Source: Phanerodontia chrysosporium (lineage: Eukaryota > Basidiomycota > Agaricomycetes > Polyporales > Phanerochaetaceae). Taken from it: a stretch of DNA of 64,000 nt. Below the pieces are notes generated by a model. It was not told where the DNA came from. It was given only the letters and a program-made list of their open reading frames with translations, and did no database searches. The stretch lies in contig MJGA01000027.1 of NCBI GenBank assembly GCA_001910725.1, forward strand, positions 348,585 through 412,584, read 5' to 3'. Below are positions 33,253-45,704 of the stretch, one piece after another. Numbering within the stretch: the first letter of the stretch is position 1; every line of letters begins with the position of its first letter. The translations under genes were made by a program, and so were the position numbers.

Positions 33253-34148
33253 ATGAGTGCTTACAGCTTGCGACCCGTCACCCACTCCGACAGGTCGTCC
33301 TCACCGGGCTCCAGCACGGCGAGCGACCGCACGCCCCCGCCCCGCGAAAACAGGATGCACATCGTCCCGGTATCCCCAGTAGACTCTTCACGCCCTCGGA
33401 GGCCGCTGTCCCCTTCGATACCGATACGAGGTGATTGTTGTGCCTTGCTATAGCGGTTGTCGCTGATCACTGCCCCAGACCTTGATCTTCCAATAGATCG
33501 GAATGGTGCCCCGCGGAAGTATCCCGCGCCGCCGACGGGGCACGAGCTGATGGCTCTTTTCCCCCCTCCGCCGCCTGTCACCTTCCCGACGGGACCGACG
33601 AGTGGCTACTTCCAGAAGGAGGAACGCGCGTTCTTTGCGCAGGCCGGGAAGGAGATCGTACGGGTGCGCTTCGAGGTAGACCTCAAAGACGGTGAGGACG
33701 CACCCACAAAAGCGCCAGCCCGACCGAGAGAAGCTGCTGCGCACCAAATGCCGCGGCCGCATCCCGGTCCACATCCACAGCTGCACCCGCCCCCTCAACA
33801 TCCCCCAAACCATGCTCCCCCTCCCTCGTTCTCCCCGTCGAACCACCCTGGCCGGACACCCGCCCCGCGCCGGCCCCTGCTCCCGCCCCCGCCGTCTTCC
33901 AGATACCAACACACACACCTCCCCAGCCACCGTTCCCACCCAACGTCCATCCGTCACCAAACGCGCAGCATGCGGTCTTCCCGTTACGTACGTCTTCGCA
34001 TGAGCGCCCTCATCTTCCGGCAGAGGGTGGCGAGACGCTGCGTGAGGACTTCCGTGATGACCCTGACGAAGCTTGGCGAAGACCCACACCCCATAACCAA
34101 CGTCGGCGCGCAGGAAAGCATACGAAGCGCGTCGTGGTGGTGAAGTAA
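33253..34148 (+). CDS. Proline-rich protein with conserved basic C-terminus, unknown function
   Basis: Exon 1 33253-33430 (MSAYSLRPVTHSDRSSS), 48-nt intron, exon 2 from 33479. A compact conserved block follows: GHELMALFPPPPPVTFP, then TSGYFQKEERAFFAQAGKEI and VRVRFEVDL. Then comes a long Pro/His/Ala-rich stretch. Finally there is a conserved tail: DDPDEAWRRPTPHNQRRRAG, then KHTKRVVVVK and a stop at 34148. Head block and tail are in different frames, so one base has slipped in the proline-rich middle (about 33840-33880). I recognise head and tail as recurring together in Agaricomycete hypothetical proteins. No function is known. The basic tail could be a nuclear signal. Confidence 0.7.
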
Positions 34149-36655
34149 TGCTGCTGAATGGAAGCCGTACTCATCGAGGGATCCAAAAGCGCTTCCTTCA
34201 GCCGCACGCTTCCGTGTCGACGGTGTCTCGCGTTGTGCTCTTCTTGCTACGCTATGTATTTATCATGTAGTAACGGCCTGGGTGCTCTGCTGGTCGACTG
34301 TATGTCTTCTTGGCTCCACTGACTCCACGATGGCCTGCAAATTAGATTCATGACTTCACGACCTTGACCACGACCACCCTAGACACTCACCCTCAATGTT
34401 ATTCCCGTGTAGCCTGTACCATACAATGTATACGACGAGACTGTCAAAGCGTGTCTTCGCGGTAGGCCCGGACTGCCACCTGCGCGATCTCAATTCAGTG
34501 GAAGAACACAAGGAGGTGATCACGATCGAGGAACGGCAATCGCCATGGAATGGCAGATCTATCGCATGTCTTTCCGTCTGGGGACTATCCTCCCACAAGC
34601 GGGAGGTGCGATGACGAGGTTGGCGCCCAGCGAGGCCTTCCTTGAGGCTCCTCGGCTCACGCACGCAGCGTGTCCGCTCCTGGGAAGCATCCTCAGGAAC
34701 TCCGGGCGGGCGGTCTTCCTGCTCGGCCGTTAAGTTTTTTCGTGACGGCACCGGCTCCAGACGCTGCAGGCCTGCCGCTTGAGAATCCGAGGTCCTTCAG
34801 ACTGGGCCCGAGACGCAGTTCACAGAGGGAACGTGCATTTCATTTGCGGAGAAGTGGTGCTGCAGGGCCCATAACAGGACGGAGGATCCATGGGCATTCG
34901 TTCCGACCGGCTTGAGCTGTTGAGAGCTGCGCGCTGAGATTGGCAGTCAGGCAGTGATGTCCGTTGAATGTAGCATAAGCACTCACAAACGGGCAGCGTC
35001 CGATGCGCCTACGATAAGAGCAATGACCTTCTAGCGAAACGTAATTGGGAAATATTCGGGAACCAACGGCAAATCCACGCACACATCGGAGGCCTAGGGT
35101 TTCGAGGGAGAACCTGGGAGCTAACTCGTCCTGAAGCTTGGCGGAAATTGGGCATCGTGCCCGCGGCGGGTTCGCTCTGCTTCGGCAATGCCATACGGTT
35201 GTGGTAATGCAAGGCAGACTAGCCGTATTGAGAGAGGAACGAAGGATCCTGTCATCTTGTTCGCGGTATACGCTCGTGAGAAAGGACGGCGCTTGTATGA
35301 GCGATATGAATCTCTCACCTTCGACGCCCTGAAAAATGGCGCTTGATCATCGTGTGCTACGCTGTGCAGGGATATGCTTTGTTCCCTGCAAGTCGCGTTC
35401 GGCTGCTCAGCTGTCTGAAGAAGTTGGTTCCGTGTCCCTTAGCGTTCCTGGAAAGAAAGCAGCGCACGATTTCGCGTAATGCGCTGATCAGCTGAAGCGC
35501 GATCTACAGTGCATCATCAAGCGAGAGCAGTCGCTTACCTTGTCTTCAGATCATATTCCCCGTGAGGTCCTAGAAAGATAGAAAACAGATTAGCGTGGAC
35601 CTTGGCGAACGGAGCGGAAGCGACTCGCCCGTATGGACGGTTCGGCGGAGCCTGGGTCCTCTCGGAGGCCAGTGGTTTTTCCATCAGCGCGTACGCGAGG
35701 TGAGTCTATCGTCCCTGACATTTGACGACTAGCACCTCTACCATAGTCATGAGGAACGCGCAGGGAAGTGGAGCGCCGGTGCCGTCTGGCTCAGGGCGGG
35801 AGGTGCCCTGCGAGATGCTGACGCGTATAATCTTTCAGAACTTTGCGCATACACGCAGTAAACACGCGCATATACGCACCAGAAAGTACACGTTCCTCCG
35901 CAATCGGGACCATACGTGCCCGGTATTCGCAGGTGCTGCAGCTTCTCCGCGGTTGCATGGGATCTGTACGTGTTCCAGGGATTGCTGGTAACGGACACTC
36001 ACTGTCGCATCTCGGGTCGGTAATTGACACGCCTGAGACACGAACAGGGAGGGGCTGGACTTTTGGCAGCTGGACGTCGGCTGAGGATATCGGGCCCTCG
36101 AAGCGGAGCGAATGTAATTACAAATATCTTCGGGGAGACACATGAAGGTCAGCTAGGTCGCCGGTGTATCACAGAAAACGTACCAGGGTCCTAAGCTAGG
36201 GCAATATTACGGCTTGGATTAATGTCTGTATGCTGTGGCTGGGTCGTATTCGCCTTAATGCGAGCGTTGGACGCGCCCGACCCGGCGTAGATTGCGAAGA
36301 CGCGCCAAGCGTGTTCCCAACTCGGGTGGTGATGTTTGACCTCACATGCAGGATGCATAGCGAGGTGTGGTCGACGGCAACGGTCGTGGTGGACGCGGAA
36401 GACGAGGTTGGGCGCGTCCAGATCGGTTCGGGCTGCATTGAGAGTCCGCGGCGCTTTGCTCAGATCGTTATCGACTCCTGATTACGACATCGACGTGCTC
36501 GAGCAAGTCGACTGCAATATACCGCGAGCACCATTTCCTACACCACGGACGTCGTAGAGCCTTTGCGGTTCGGCCTGACACTACAGTCGTTACTCACCTG
36601 GCTGTTTGTCGTCTTCATCTCCTACGTCTTTGTCGCCTCTCTGCAAGATAGCAAG
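34149..36655. other. Gene-poor region of 2.5 kb
   Basis: No gene recognised. Frames of 60-130 codons exist but lack domains or consistent splice structure. Confidence 0.45.
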
Positions 36656-37960
36656 ATGGTGAGCAGCGTCGTGCACACTGTGACGAACATGTCCTAGCCC
36701 GGAAGAACTGACCTGTTTTGGTGAACTCTATCGCGACCTGTTACCTCGTCTGTTTTCCAAACATCCGGAAATGCATGTCCTGCCTATGGTTTTGCGACTG
36801 TACACACAACGCCGCAGTCAAAGCGCACCGACAGGCAGGTCGAGGAGAAGATCAACCAGTTCTGTTTGGTAACGGGAGCATCGTGAGTCCACTCTACACG
36901 CGATATGCACCATCTCGGGCATCGATTGATTCAGTGCTGATAAGTATCGTCGCAGGCAGCGGGACGCGAAGAAGTACATCGAGAAGTACAAGGGGGTTGA
37001 ACCCGCCCTCAACGCATTCTACAACGACATGTCGACGCGCACGACGTCCGCACCGTCCTCGAGCAAGCTGGGCCAGCTATTTGACCAGTACAAAGGTCTG
37101 TCAAGGTTCACAATGGACATCTCTTAGTGTTCGCCTGACCTCGGAGGGCTTCATACAGACCCTGATGGCGACGAGATCACTGCGGAGGGGACACTCAGGT
37201 TCTGCGAGGACCTTGGGGTAGATCCAGAAGATGTCGTCCTGCTTGCTGTGGCGTATGAGTTGAAGTCGCCAGGGATGGGAGAGTGGACCAGGAAGGGCTG
37301 GATAGACGGCTGGAAAGCGGTTGGGTGAGTCCCCTACGTCTATTACTTTGAGAGACGTGCGCTTACCCGAGCGACCGTAGAGCTGACAGCATCCCGACGA
37401 TGAAGACCGCGCTGTTGCGGTTGCGGGATAAACTGGGCTCGGACCCGGGATACTTCCAGAAGGTTTACAACTACACCTTCGAGTTCTCCCGCCCTCCTGG
37501 CCAGCGCAGTTTGGGCATGGACATGGCGAAGCCGTTCTGGAGTCTTCTCCTGCCTCATGGCCTGCAGGGCGGCGCATTGTCCCACATCCCGTCGACTCGG
37601 GACGGAGACGGAGATGACCACATGGGAGGCGTAGAGGAGGGCTGGCAGGACGAGTATATGCAGTGGTGGTTCGACTTTCTGGACGACAGGAAGCTGAAGG
37701 GTGTCAGTAAGGACGTGTGGCAGATGGTAAGCACCTCAGTGCCCTCCCGTGCCGGCAGCTGTGTTCATGTAGACCACCGCAGTTCCTGGAGTTTGTTCGC
37801 ACCATCGACTCGAAATTCGAGAAGTACGATACCGAAGGTGCGTGCCATGTCAACTGTCACTGAGCCGAGCACTCACGTTGCACCGCGTGCAGCTGCTTGG
37901 CCATCCACTATCGATGATTTCGTAGAATATGCAAGAAACCGGTTGGCGACAGGACAGTAG
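36656..37960 (+). CDS. DCN1: DCN1-like cullin neddylation scaffold
   Basis: Scaffold E3 that promotes Nedd8 transfer to cullins, so it activates SCF ligases such as those using the F-box proteins nearby. Seven exons: 36656-36658 (the ATG alone), 36818-36882, 36956-37095, 37159-37324, 37381-37726, 37783-37837 and 37893-37960. They total 843 nt, 280 residues, with no frame fault. An N-terminal UBA-like segment (RQVEEKINQFCLVTGASQRD, AKKYIEKYKGVEPALNAFYN) is followed by the potentiating-neddylation domain. That domain contains DEITAEGTLRFCEDLGVDPE, GWIDGWKAVGADSIPTMKTA, MDMAKPFWSLLLPHG, YMQWWFDFLDD and AWPSTIDDFVEYAR. All parts are canonical. Confidence 0.93.
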
Positions 37961-38411
37961 CCCGTCTGCACTCGCGCGTTATCCCGTCTGTAGTCTGTCA
38001 AAGCGGAGTTCGGCGCCACTGATATCCCGCGCGGGAGGCGCAAACACTGCTTCCCTGAAGCTGTTCCATAAACGATGAAGTCGACTAACCCGCCAAAGGG
38101 TCTGTCATGTATTGGTTGCCACAGAGATCTCGTTACGAAATGTGAAGTTACGATTGACAGATTGTACTCATGGTGTGATAGTGGAACTTGCTCAATGAAA
38201 AATACCCCTGCGACCTTTCAGTGACGGATCGCGATTTCACGATTGACATTGCCTTCAAGGTATTGCCCACTGCCGCTTGCTACTGAATTTTTGCCATCCT
38301 TGACTAGCGGGGGAACCATGACGCTGTGAGAAGTGTTTCCCGGTCATGAGGACCACGCCTATGAGAATCCAGCATCTGTCAATACTCGAGATCACAACCG
38401 ATCATATGTTT
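37961..38411. other. Convergent intergenic region
   Basis: 3' flanks of DCN1 and the RNase P subunit gene. No gene recognised. Confidence 0.45.
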
Positions 38412-38775
38412 TTACGGCAGGACTGCCGTCGCGAGCAGGGCCGGGAGGAAGGGCGAGTCCTTCATTAAGGAAAGCCTCGGCGAGCCCGAGTGCGCGGTTG
38501 CGGCCGCCATGAGTTTTGTGGCTTCGCTACGGGGCTCCGGTTAGCATGCACGCCGAGGCTTCGCCCGAAAAGCACGCAACGCACCTGCTGCTCACACGCA
38601 CGACCGCCTCGGCCCCGTCCTCGGCGAGCCAGAGGATGTCGACATACGTGCCCGCGGACGTCAGGCCGAACGCCTGCAGGAGGGCGTCCTGCAGCGCCTT
38701 GCGGACAGCGAGGCCGTCCGGGGTCGGAGGGCTGACCGAGAAGCGGATGTAGTGGTTGCTGTCGCCGCCCTGCAT
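38412..38775 (-). CDS. RNase P/MRP subunit, Pop5/Rpp14 family
   Basis: Small protein of the RNase P and RNase MRP ribonucleoproteins that mature tRNA and rRNA. Two exons, 38775-38585 and 38526-38412, 101 residues. Conserved segment NHYIRFSVSPPTPDGLAVRK, ALQDALLQAFGLTSAGTYVD, ILWLAEDGAEAVVRVSS. The tail SEATKLMAAATAHSGSPRLS carries the final helix. The intron is 58 nt with GTGCGT...CCGTAG. Rpp14 rather than Pop5 is preferred because of length and the SPPTPD start. Confidence 0.82.
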
Positions 38776-39047
38776 CGCCGCTGCACAACGCCGTCGCTCG
38801 TCGCTCGAGACAAGCGTGTCGGAACGCGCCTCATCTAACGCGCCCGCGCCCGCTTTTGGGGCGGCGGCGTGACGTTACGCTCTCTGTCACTAGGCGCCAA
38901 TCACGGGATGACGCCTTGGTTCGCCGTAGAGTGCACCCGTCTCCGCGCAACTCTCCTGCTTGCTTTTGCTTTCCCCGCTGTCTTTGCTTGTCTCTAATCC
39001 CCTCTGCTGATCTACCCTGTGTTGGACTCCAGGACGGTTGAGGCCAT
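38776..39047. promoter_or_regulatory. Divergent promoter, RNase P subunit / palmitoyltransferase
   Basis: 272 bases between two start codons facing away from each other. No coding signal. A shared promoter region is inferred. Confidence 0.5.
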
Positions 39048-40886
39048 ATGGCCAATGATGAGAAAGGCGCGAAGAGGCTGCAATCGCCGGAGGGCAAGTG
39101 TTGTGGAGTTATGCAAGAGGCGACTTCGAGGAGCATGCAGAGGAGGACCCAGCGCAGGAACAAACCCCACCCGTGGATAGTGCTCAAGCTTGCGATTGCG
39201 CTTGCTGTAGGCATCATTGGCTATGCGTCTTATGTGTACATAGGCCGCTTCTGCGTGCCCATGCTCAAGCGCAACAGCGCCATCCTCGGCGGGCGGAGGT
39301 TTGGAAGTGCGTGTACGCTCTCTCCGCTTCCACTCTATGAGCTGACATTCGCATTAACCAGTCCCCTTCCTTGTAATCTTTTGCATTTTGCTTGTCATGA
39401 TGCTCTGGGCGTATGCTGTGGTACGCTACCCGTGCTCGAACCATTCAATTCCATTGAACATAGCTGTAGGTCGTCTTCACAAGCCCGGGAAAAGCAAGAG
39501 ACGTAAGTGTACCTGACAAATAAAATGCAAAATATATCTTAGGTCCCTTCATAGTTTGTGGAGCCGTCGCCTGAGCCGCCGCCGAGACAGAATCCAGTGC
39601 CACAATGGTGGGACTCGTCGAGTGAGCTCGAACACGGCGCCGGACAGTTCAACTACGCAGGCAGCTCTGCTACCGGCGGTGAGCAGTCAAACGGCAGCAC
39701 GACTCTCGAGTCGCATGCCGCTCCATCCGAAAAGCCTGGGAGGCAACGCGGTCAGTAGACCCATATTGGCACCTCGGACATGCGCTGACAGGCTGTCAAG
39801 ATGAGAACGCCGGCGATGCCGACGCCATCCCTCCCGTCCAGGCGGCCCGCGCACGCAATGAAGTGAACGCAGGCAGCCACGGTGATACGAGCGCATTGCC
39901 GATGAGTTACACGAGACGGCCGGCCATGACCCCAGTCTTGCTTCCAGAATACAGGTACTGCTTCAAGGATGGCATCGTAAAGCCACCGAGGGCCCACCAC
40001 TGTCGGGCGTGTGGAACTGTCAGTCGAAGTTGCTCTAGAACCTGGACCGTGTGATTGACTCGTCGGTTATAGTGCATCCTGAAGTATGACCACCATTGTC
40101 CATGTAAGCTCGTGCCTCGCCGAATAGGACACTTGACTCACTGTTACGTAGGGATAGGACAGTGCGTGGGTGCGCGGAATCACAAGTTCTTCGTCAACTT
40201 CCTCGAGTGGGCTGCGCTCTTTTGCATGTGGACCTTTTCCACGCTCATCGCAGGCGCAGTGCAAGAGGGTCGAGACGGCGATCTTGATGCGCAATATATC
40301 GTCGTCATCGCATTGTACGTCGGACGTCTCACTTCCCTCCCGCCGGCGTCGGTACGCTGACCTGGGTCGCAGATCTGCGCTGTTTATCCTCTTCACTACA
40401 ACATTGCTCGCCACGCATGTCCGATTGATCCTGCTCAACGCGACCACGGTCGAGACACTCAACAAGCAGCGAATGATTGAGCGCGAGAAGTCGGTGCTTG
40501 CCCGACACTTCTCTTGGTACCAATTCGGGTAAGCTCTGGCTTGGTAGGCCCGGTTCCATCTCGTCGCTCACGCCCGGATGCAGCGCCAAGCGGAGGTTGA
40601 GAAAGCAATGGGACCATGAATGGGGCAACCCCTACGCCGAGGGCCATCTTTGGTGGCTTGGCAGCTACCGGGCAAACTGGGAGTCCGTCATGGGGCATAG
40701 CAAATGGGAGTGGTTCTGTGAGTGCCTCCGTCTTTCAGGCGACATTGTCAGGCTCATGCAGTGGCGCATGTTGTAGTGCCTATTGGTCGCAGTGACACTG
40801 ACGGCCTGAACTGGCTGCCCAACCCTCGTTTCGACCCGGATGGCAGGCCAAGACCGCGTAGCCAATGGCCTGCTGAACTACGTTGA
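39048..40886 (+). CDS. DHHC palmitoyltransferase
   Basis: Multi-pass membrane enzyme that attaches palmitate to protein cysteines. Ten exons: 39048-39306, 39362-39420, 39470-39502, 39555-39750, 39792-40018, 40073-40103, 40152-40314, 40373-40528, 40584-40717 and 40777-40886. They total 1368 nt, 455 residues, every phase fitting. Two N-terminal helices (IVLKLAIALAVGIIGYASYV, FLVIFCILLVMMLWAY) precede VVFTSPGKARD and a long Ser/Gly linker. The Cys-rich domain follows: YRYCFKDGIVKPPRAHHCRA and [20 protein letters not shown], with DHHC catalytic. It continues RNHKFFVNFLEW, two further helices, the TTVE motif (NATTVETLNKQRM), and NPYAEGHLWWLGSYRANWES near the end. Which fungal Pfa class it belongs to is not decided. 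Confidence 0.93.
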
Positions 40887-41386
40887 TACCCCGCGCCCGC
40901 CGCCAATACCTTTCTTCTGGTGCAGTGCTATGCGGCCATTTCAAGGGACCTACGCCGACGGAGCTTAATAGCTCTCACATGACAGGATGATACCATCGAC
41001 TGAGTCGTTAATGTCCGCAACGAATCTATCTGGACCTACGTATGATACCGTACAACCTCCGCCATAATCTGCTGTATTATTCTGCATGTAGCGATCTCCG
41101 CAACAGACTTGCTCACTCACTCGCGGTCGATGTCGTGCTGCTGTGCGCCGTCGTATGCAGCAAAGTCCAGGCTGCCTGGATCGCGTCGGCACTTGGGCCT
41201 GGTGGCGGCCGCGGTGAATAGGCGCTATGATCCGTACCTAGCTCCGGGGGGCGGTTGCCTTATTTAGCCGGAGGACTGACCTGACTCTGTGAATGCGGAG
41301 CGGCCTTTGCGATTGACTTGACCTCACACTACCATCACCGCCCTCTCGCACATCTCTCTCACCCGCGACCTATACCACAGACAGCC
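40887..41386. promoter_or_regulatory. Upstream region of ornithine aminotransferase
   Basis: 500 bases without a recognised gene. Presumed promoter of the aminotransferase. Confidence 0.4.
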
Positions 41387-43592
41387 ATGGCTCCCACCGC
41401 TACCTCCCAGACTCCCGCAGACACCACCACACACGGTTCCGCGAAGAATGGCCACAAGAATGGCCACGGAAACGGCCACGGGAAGGGGAGCGTCCACCTG
41501 AGCTCGGCGGATGTGATTCACCTTGAGCACGAGCACAGCGCACACAAGTGAGTGGCATGTCCGTTTGTGGAAGTGATGGGGCACAGAGGTCGCCTTCCTT
41601 GATATTATAGCATTTGACCTGGTGCACGGCTGCCCGAGTCCAAGTCCGAGCGGGTGTCTGGATAGCGCCAGGATGTCGGCCCCGGTTGACAGTAGTAGTT
41701 CGCTCTTCCTCTTGTATCGTCTGTGAGACGCTGGGACTGATCGGTCTCTGTTTGCTGCGCCCAGTTATCATCCGCTCCCGATTGTGTTCGAACGCGCGAA
41801 GGGCGCAAAGTGAGTGACTTTCGCCGACGGCTTCGCAGAAGCTGGATCTGATGCGCTTGCCACAGAGTATGGGATCCGGAGGGCAATGAGTACATTGATA
41901 TGCTTTCGGCGTATTCGTGCGTACCGATTACTTCTCAGCATGAATGATAGCGCATAACCTTTCGTTTCACCCTTTGAACAGTGCCGTGAACCAGGTGCGT
42001 GATCTACTGCGAGGAATAAGCCATACAGCTCGTTGACGATCGACGCATATAGGGGCATTGCCATCCACGAATCGTCGCGACTCTCGTCGAGCAGGCGCAG
42101 AAGCTCACCCTCTCATCACGCGCCTTCTACAACTCCGTCTTTGGCAGATATGCGCAGAAGGTCACCTCCATGTTTGGCTTCGACATGGTACTCCCCATGA
42201 ATACAGGTGCTGAAGCAGTCGAGACGGCCATCAAGCTCTCCCGCAAGTGGGCATATGAGAAGAAAGGTGTTCCTGAGGGTGAAGCTATCGTCTTCAGCGT
42301 CGAGGGCAATTTCCACGGCCGGACTATTGGTGTTATAAGGTTTGTTGCATCTACAGCTACATGAATGTTGTGACAGTTATTGATTTAGTCAAATAATCCC
42401 AGCATGAGCACGGACCCGGAGAGCCGCACGGGATTTGGACCCTACTTGCAAGGTGTAGGTCCCACCTTTGTTGACAATGGTGCCGTCAAGACCATTCGCT
42501 ACGGCGAAATCTCCGATCTGCAGCGTGCCTTGGAGCTCTACGGCCCCAAGGTCGCGGGCTTCCTTGTCGAGCCGATTCAGGGCGAGGCTGGGTAAGTGCT
42601 GCTACCTGCATACCGGACCGCTGCTCATCCCACGGCAGGATCGTCGTCCCGCCAGCAGGATACCTGGCGAAGGTGCGCGAGTTGTGCACGAAGCACAAGG
42701 TGCTCTTGATTTGTGACGAGATTCAAACGGTATGTTCCCTTGGCTGGCTCCATTAAAAATCACTGATTGTCCCGCAGGGTCTCTGCCGTACCGGCAAGAT
42801 GATGGCGTACGAGTACGAGAACATCCGTCCGGACGTCGTCCTTCTCGGGAAGGCACTGTCGGGCGGAGGTACGTGTCCCGCCCACTTTCGTGCAACCCCG
42901 GGTAACTGATCTGCGTCTCAGTGTACCCCGTGTCTGCGGTCCTGGCTGACCGGGACGTGATGCTGTGCATCCGCCCCGGCGAACATGGAAGTACCTACGG
43001 CGGGTACGTAGCCGTCATCCTTCCGCGGTAGACGCTCACTAATTTTCTGCAAAATACCAGTAACCCCTTGGGATGTGCGGTGGCGATGACGGCGCTGGAC
43101 GTCCTCGTCGAGGAGGACCTCGCGCGGAGAGCGTACACGCTGGGAGAGAAGTTCCGCGCCGGCGTTGCCGCGATCAAGTCGCCCCTGGTGAAGACCGTCC
43201 GCGGTCGCGGACTTTTGAACGCCGTCATCATCGATGAGGAAAAGAGTACGCGCGGACGGACCGCTTGGCAGTTCTGCCTGCTTCTGAAGAGCCGCGGGGT
43301 GCTCGCGAAGCCCACGCACGTCAATATGTACGTTACCATCGCCGTAATGTGTCTGAGATGTTCGCTCACTCTTCTCACAGTATCCGCTTTGCTCCACCTC
43401 TGACTATTTCCGAAGACGACCTGATGAAGGCCATCAAGATTATCGGCGAGTGCCTTGAGGATCTTGACAAGGTTGGTGTCATTTTTCTCTCTCTTCTTGC
43501 TTCACCGTGAGCTGACGATCTCGGGATAGCTTGATGAAATACCGGGTGAGGTCGATAGCGAGAAGGGTTTCAAGGAGGTCCTTGACGACTAG
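41387..43592 (+). CDS. CAR2: Ornithine aminotransferase (class III, PLP)
   Basis: Converts ornithine and 2-oxoglutarate to glutamate-5-semialdehyde and glutamate (arginine catabolism). Twelve exons, 1431 nt, 476 residues, no frame fault. One is a 13-nt micro-exon (41982-41994). Key parts: [40 protein letters not shown], the cofactor region [20 protein letters not shown], and [20 protein letters not shown]. Next is the strand with the PLP-binding Asp (CDEIQTGLCRTGK) and the catalytic Lys in [16 protein letters not shown]. It ends [15 protein letters not shown] and an acidic C-terminus KGFKEVLDD. The first about 54 residues include a Gly/His/Asn-rich repeat ([15 protein letters not shown]), which is outside the normal fold. 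Confidence 0.95.
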
Positions 43593-45704
43593 GCTCGTGC
43601 ATGTCGGCATACCTCCTGGTTCACATTCCCTGCCGATATCCCGGCAACACACTGTACTACTAATGGGATCTGTCTCTTGTAGCATTTATGTACATTCTAA
43701 TCAGCATGCCTACCATTGCTCCATGGCGTACGTGCTACGCGAGTCGATGTACGCTGGCGTCTGTGGTGACACGCGCACCGCATGGCGACTCGGACCTGAT
43801 TTACGCGAAAGAAGACAGGCTTTCGTGGCAGATCGAGATGCGCAAGTATATGCCGATGCTTCGCAGTGGGGCGATATCTGCCGTGAAGGATACGACAGGC
43901 AGCTGCGGAGCCGCCGCCGCAGTAGCAAATCTAGGCGGCTGAACGTAGGATGAACGTGCAGGCCCGGGGCTGCGATGTGTATGGTGCGTGTCCGCTGCAT
44001 TCCGTACGATAAGCTGCCGCTCATTTCTCTCGAGGCGGTACCCACCGGACACGTAAACGGGGTCTCAGTGCGCGGGATGGGAGGTGCCACTGCGACGGGA
44101 GCTTCGGTACACGGTGAGTAGCTCTCGGCACGTATCGAGGATGCACCCGCTGCTGAACCGTGTAACAGTGCTATTGTGGAGCAATACAAACGGAGATAGG
44201 CGAGGCTGTGGCAGCTCGACAGGCCCTCCCGCGCGGGCGGCCGACACCCGCGACGTGCTCTCCGAAATTGGACCGCCCGTTGGTCTTGAAAGCTCCGGTC
44301 CAGCGTTTGCGGGAGTCGCTGTGGCTGATGCGCCCATGCTTGCTCGCGCGCTCTTCTCGTTCAGTGCAACGCAGGCCGCAGTTTCAACCGCGCGAGAGGG
44401 GCGCCGCGAGCCTTGGCCGGATCACCAAGCACACGCAATCTGGGGACGCTCTGTGGTGGCTCAGGGGCGACGGACAGTGCTGTCAGATAGCCTGGCCTAT
44501 GCCATAACTGCGGGCAGCAGGAAGAGCGGACCCTCAGGCTTGCAACCCTCGCGAACCATCGCAGCGCAGCCTCGGATACGATCGATATACCCACTCAGTG
44601 GGAGCAGAAAGGTTGGTGCCCTCGGCAGTTCGCTGTTGCCGCGGTCTGCACATGACAACAACGAGTTTGACTCGCATGTCTGACACGAGATTGATGCAGG
44701 CGAGATGCACGGTGACGCAAGATGTCGCCGTAGGGAGCCGACATTATAAAAACTCATCCATCGTATCGCGTTTGGAACGGAGAATGAAATTGCGTCGCGA
44801 CTTCACAGACGGTGGAGGGCTTCACAGAGGTGGTAGGGGGTGAACACGGGCTGCTGCCGGAGACCACTGGCTGGAATATCTATATCGCCCTTACGGAGCA
44901 TACATCCAGACTGGTGCGTCGTTATTGTCAAACCACAACGATTACCTTTCTCGGCAGCCGCTCCCGCACCGACGGAGCACGATCGCATGCATCTCCGACC
45001 GACCGCATAAACCGTGCCTCGTTCTGTGCCTCGCCCAGCACTGTCAAGAACCATATATCACGGCGTCTTTGCATTGTAGGTGTGGTATTGCTGCCGAAGC
45101 TCGTCTCTATACTGATATCGAGCCTCAGCGACTTGCACGACCCTCGGGCTTGTCAATTTGAATACTGCCAAGTGAACGCTGCATGTCATGTCCCATGTAC
45201 GACCCTCGAATCCCAAGACTTAGGGAAGCCAGCCCAGAACCTTCCCTGCGTTACGGTCGACAGTCGCAGTGGGAGGAGGCTTCCCCGATTGCCCGCGGTT
45301 ATTACTGCGCAACGGCCTCGGTCGGACGCGAATCCTCTATCGTCTGTTCCAGCACCCGCCGAGCGCCTTGTACCAGGGCGGCATGCAGAAGAAGTGACTA
45401 CCAAGAGCATGCGCAGAGGAGACCTGTGCAGGGCAGTATCCTTTGGCTCCTTTGCCCCGGATCTGATATACAGGTTGCCGCGCTGTCTGTTCTGGGCTGT
45501 TCGCATGTAGCGAATCAATGCTGATTGGAAGGTAGCCCATCACCACAACTCCAGATTTTGCTTGGGTTTTCCGCGAAGGGCTATACTCGACCAGTGGCGC
45601 CTGCGCGCAAGTCTATATAGGCCGGGAAGGACTGCCTAGGGCAACACTCCTCCCTGCACTGTCGGCACCAGACCCCTCATTAGTGCAAGCTACATCACGA
45701 CACC
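43593..45704. other. Gene-poor region of 2.1 kb
   Basis: Contains open frames of up to about 230 codons (44812-45510, plus strand) that show no domain, no hydrophobic pattern and no splice logic. I regard them as chance in GC-rich DNA. Confidence 0.45.

Noticed and set aside
33448..34089. 213-codon minus-strand frame
   Set aside because: Shadow of the proline-rich gene on the other strand.
43531..43953. 140-codon plus-strand frame overlapping the end of ornithine aminotransferase
   Set aside because: It overlaps the last exon in another frame and has no family resemblance.
44812..45510. 232-codon open frame on the plus strand
   Set aside because: No domain, no hydrophobic or repeat pattern, no splice support; long chance frames are common in this GC-rich DNA.
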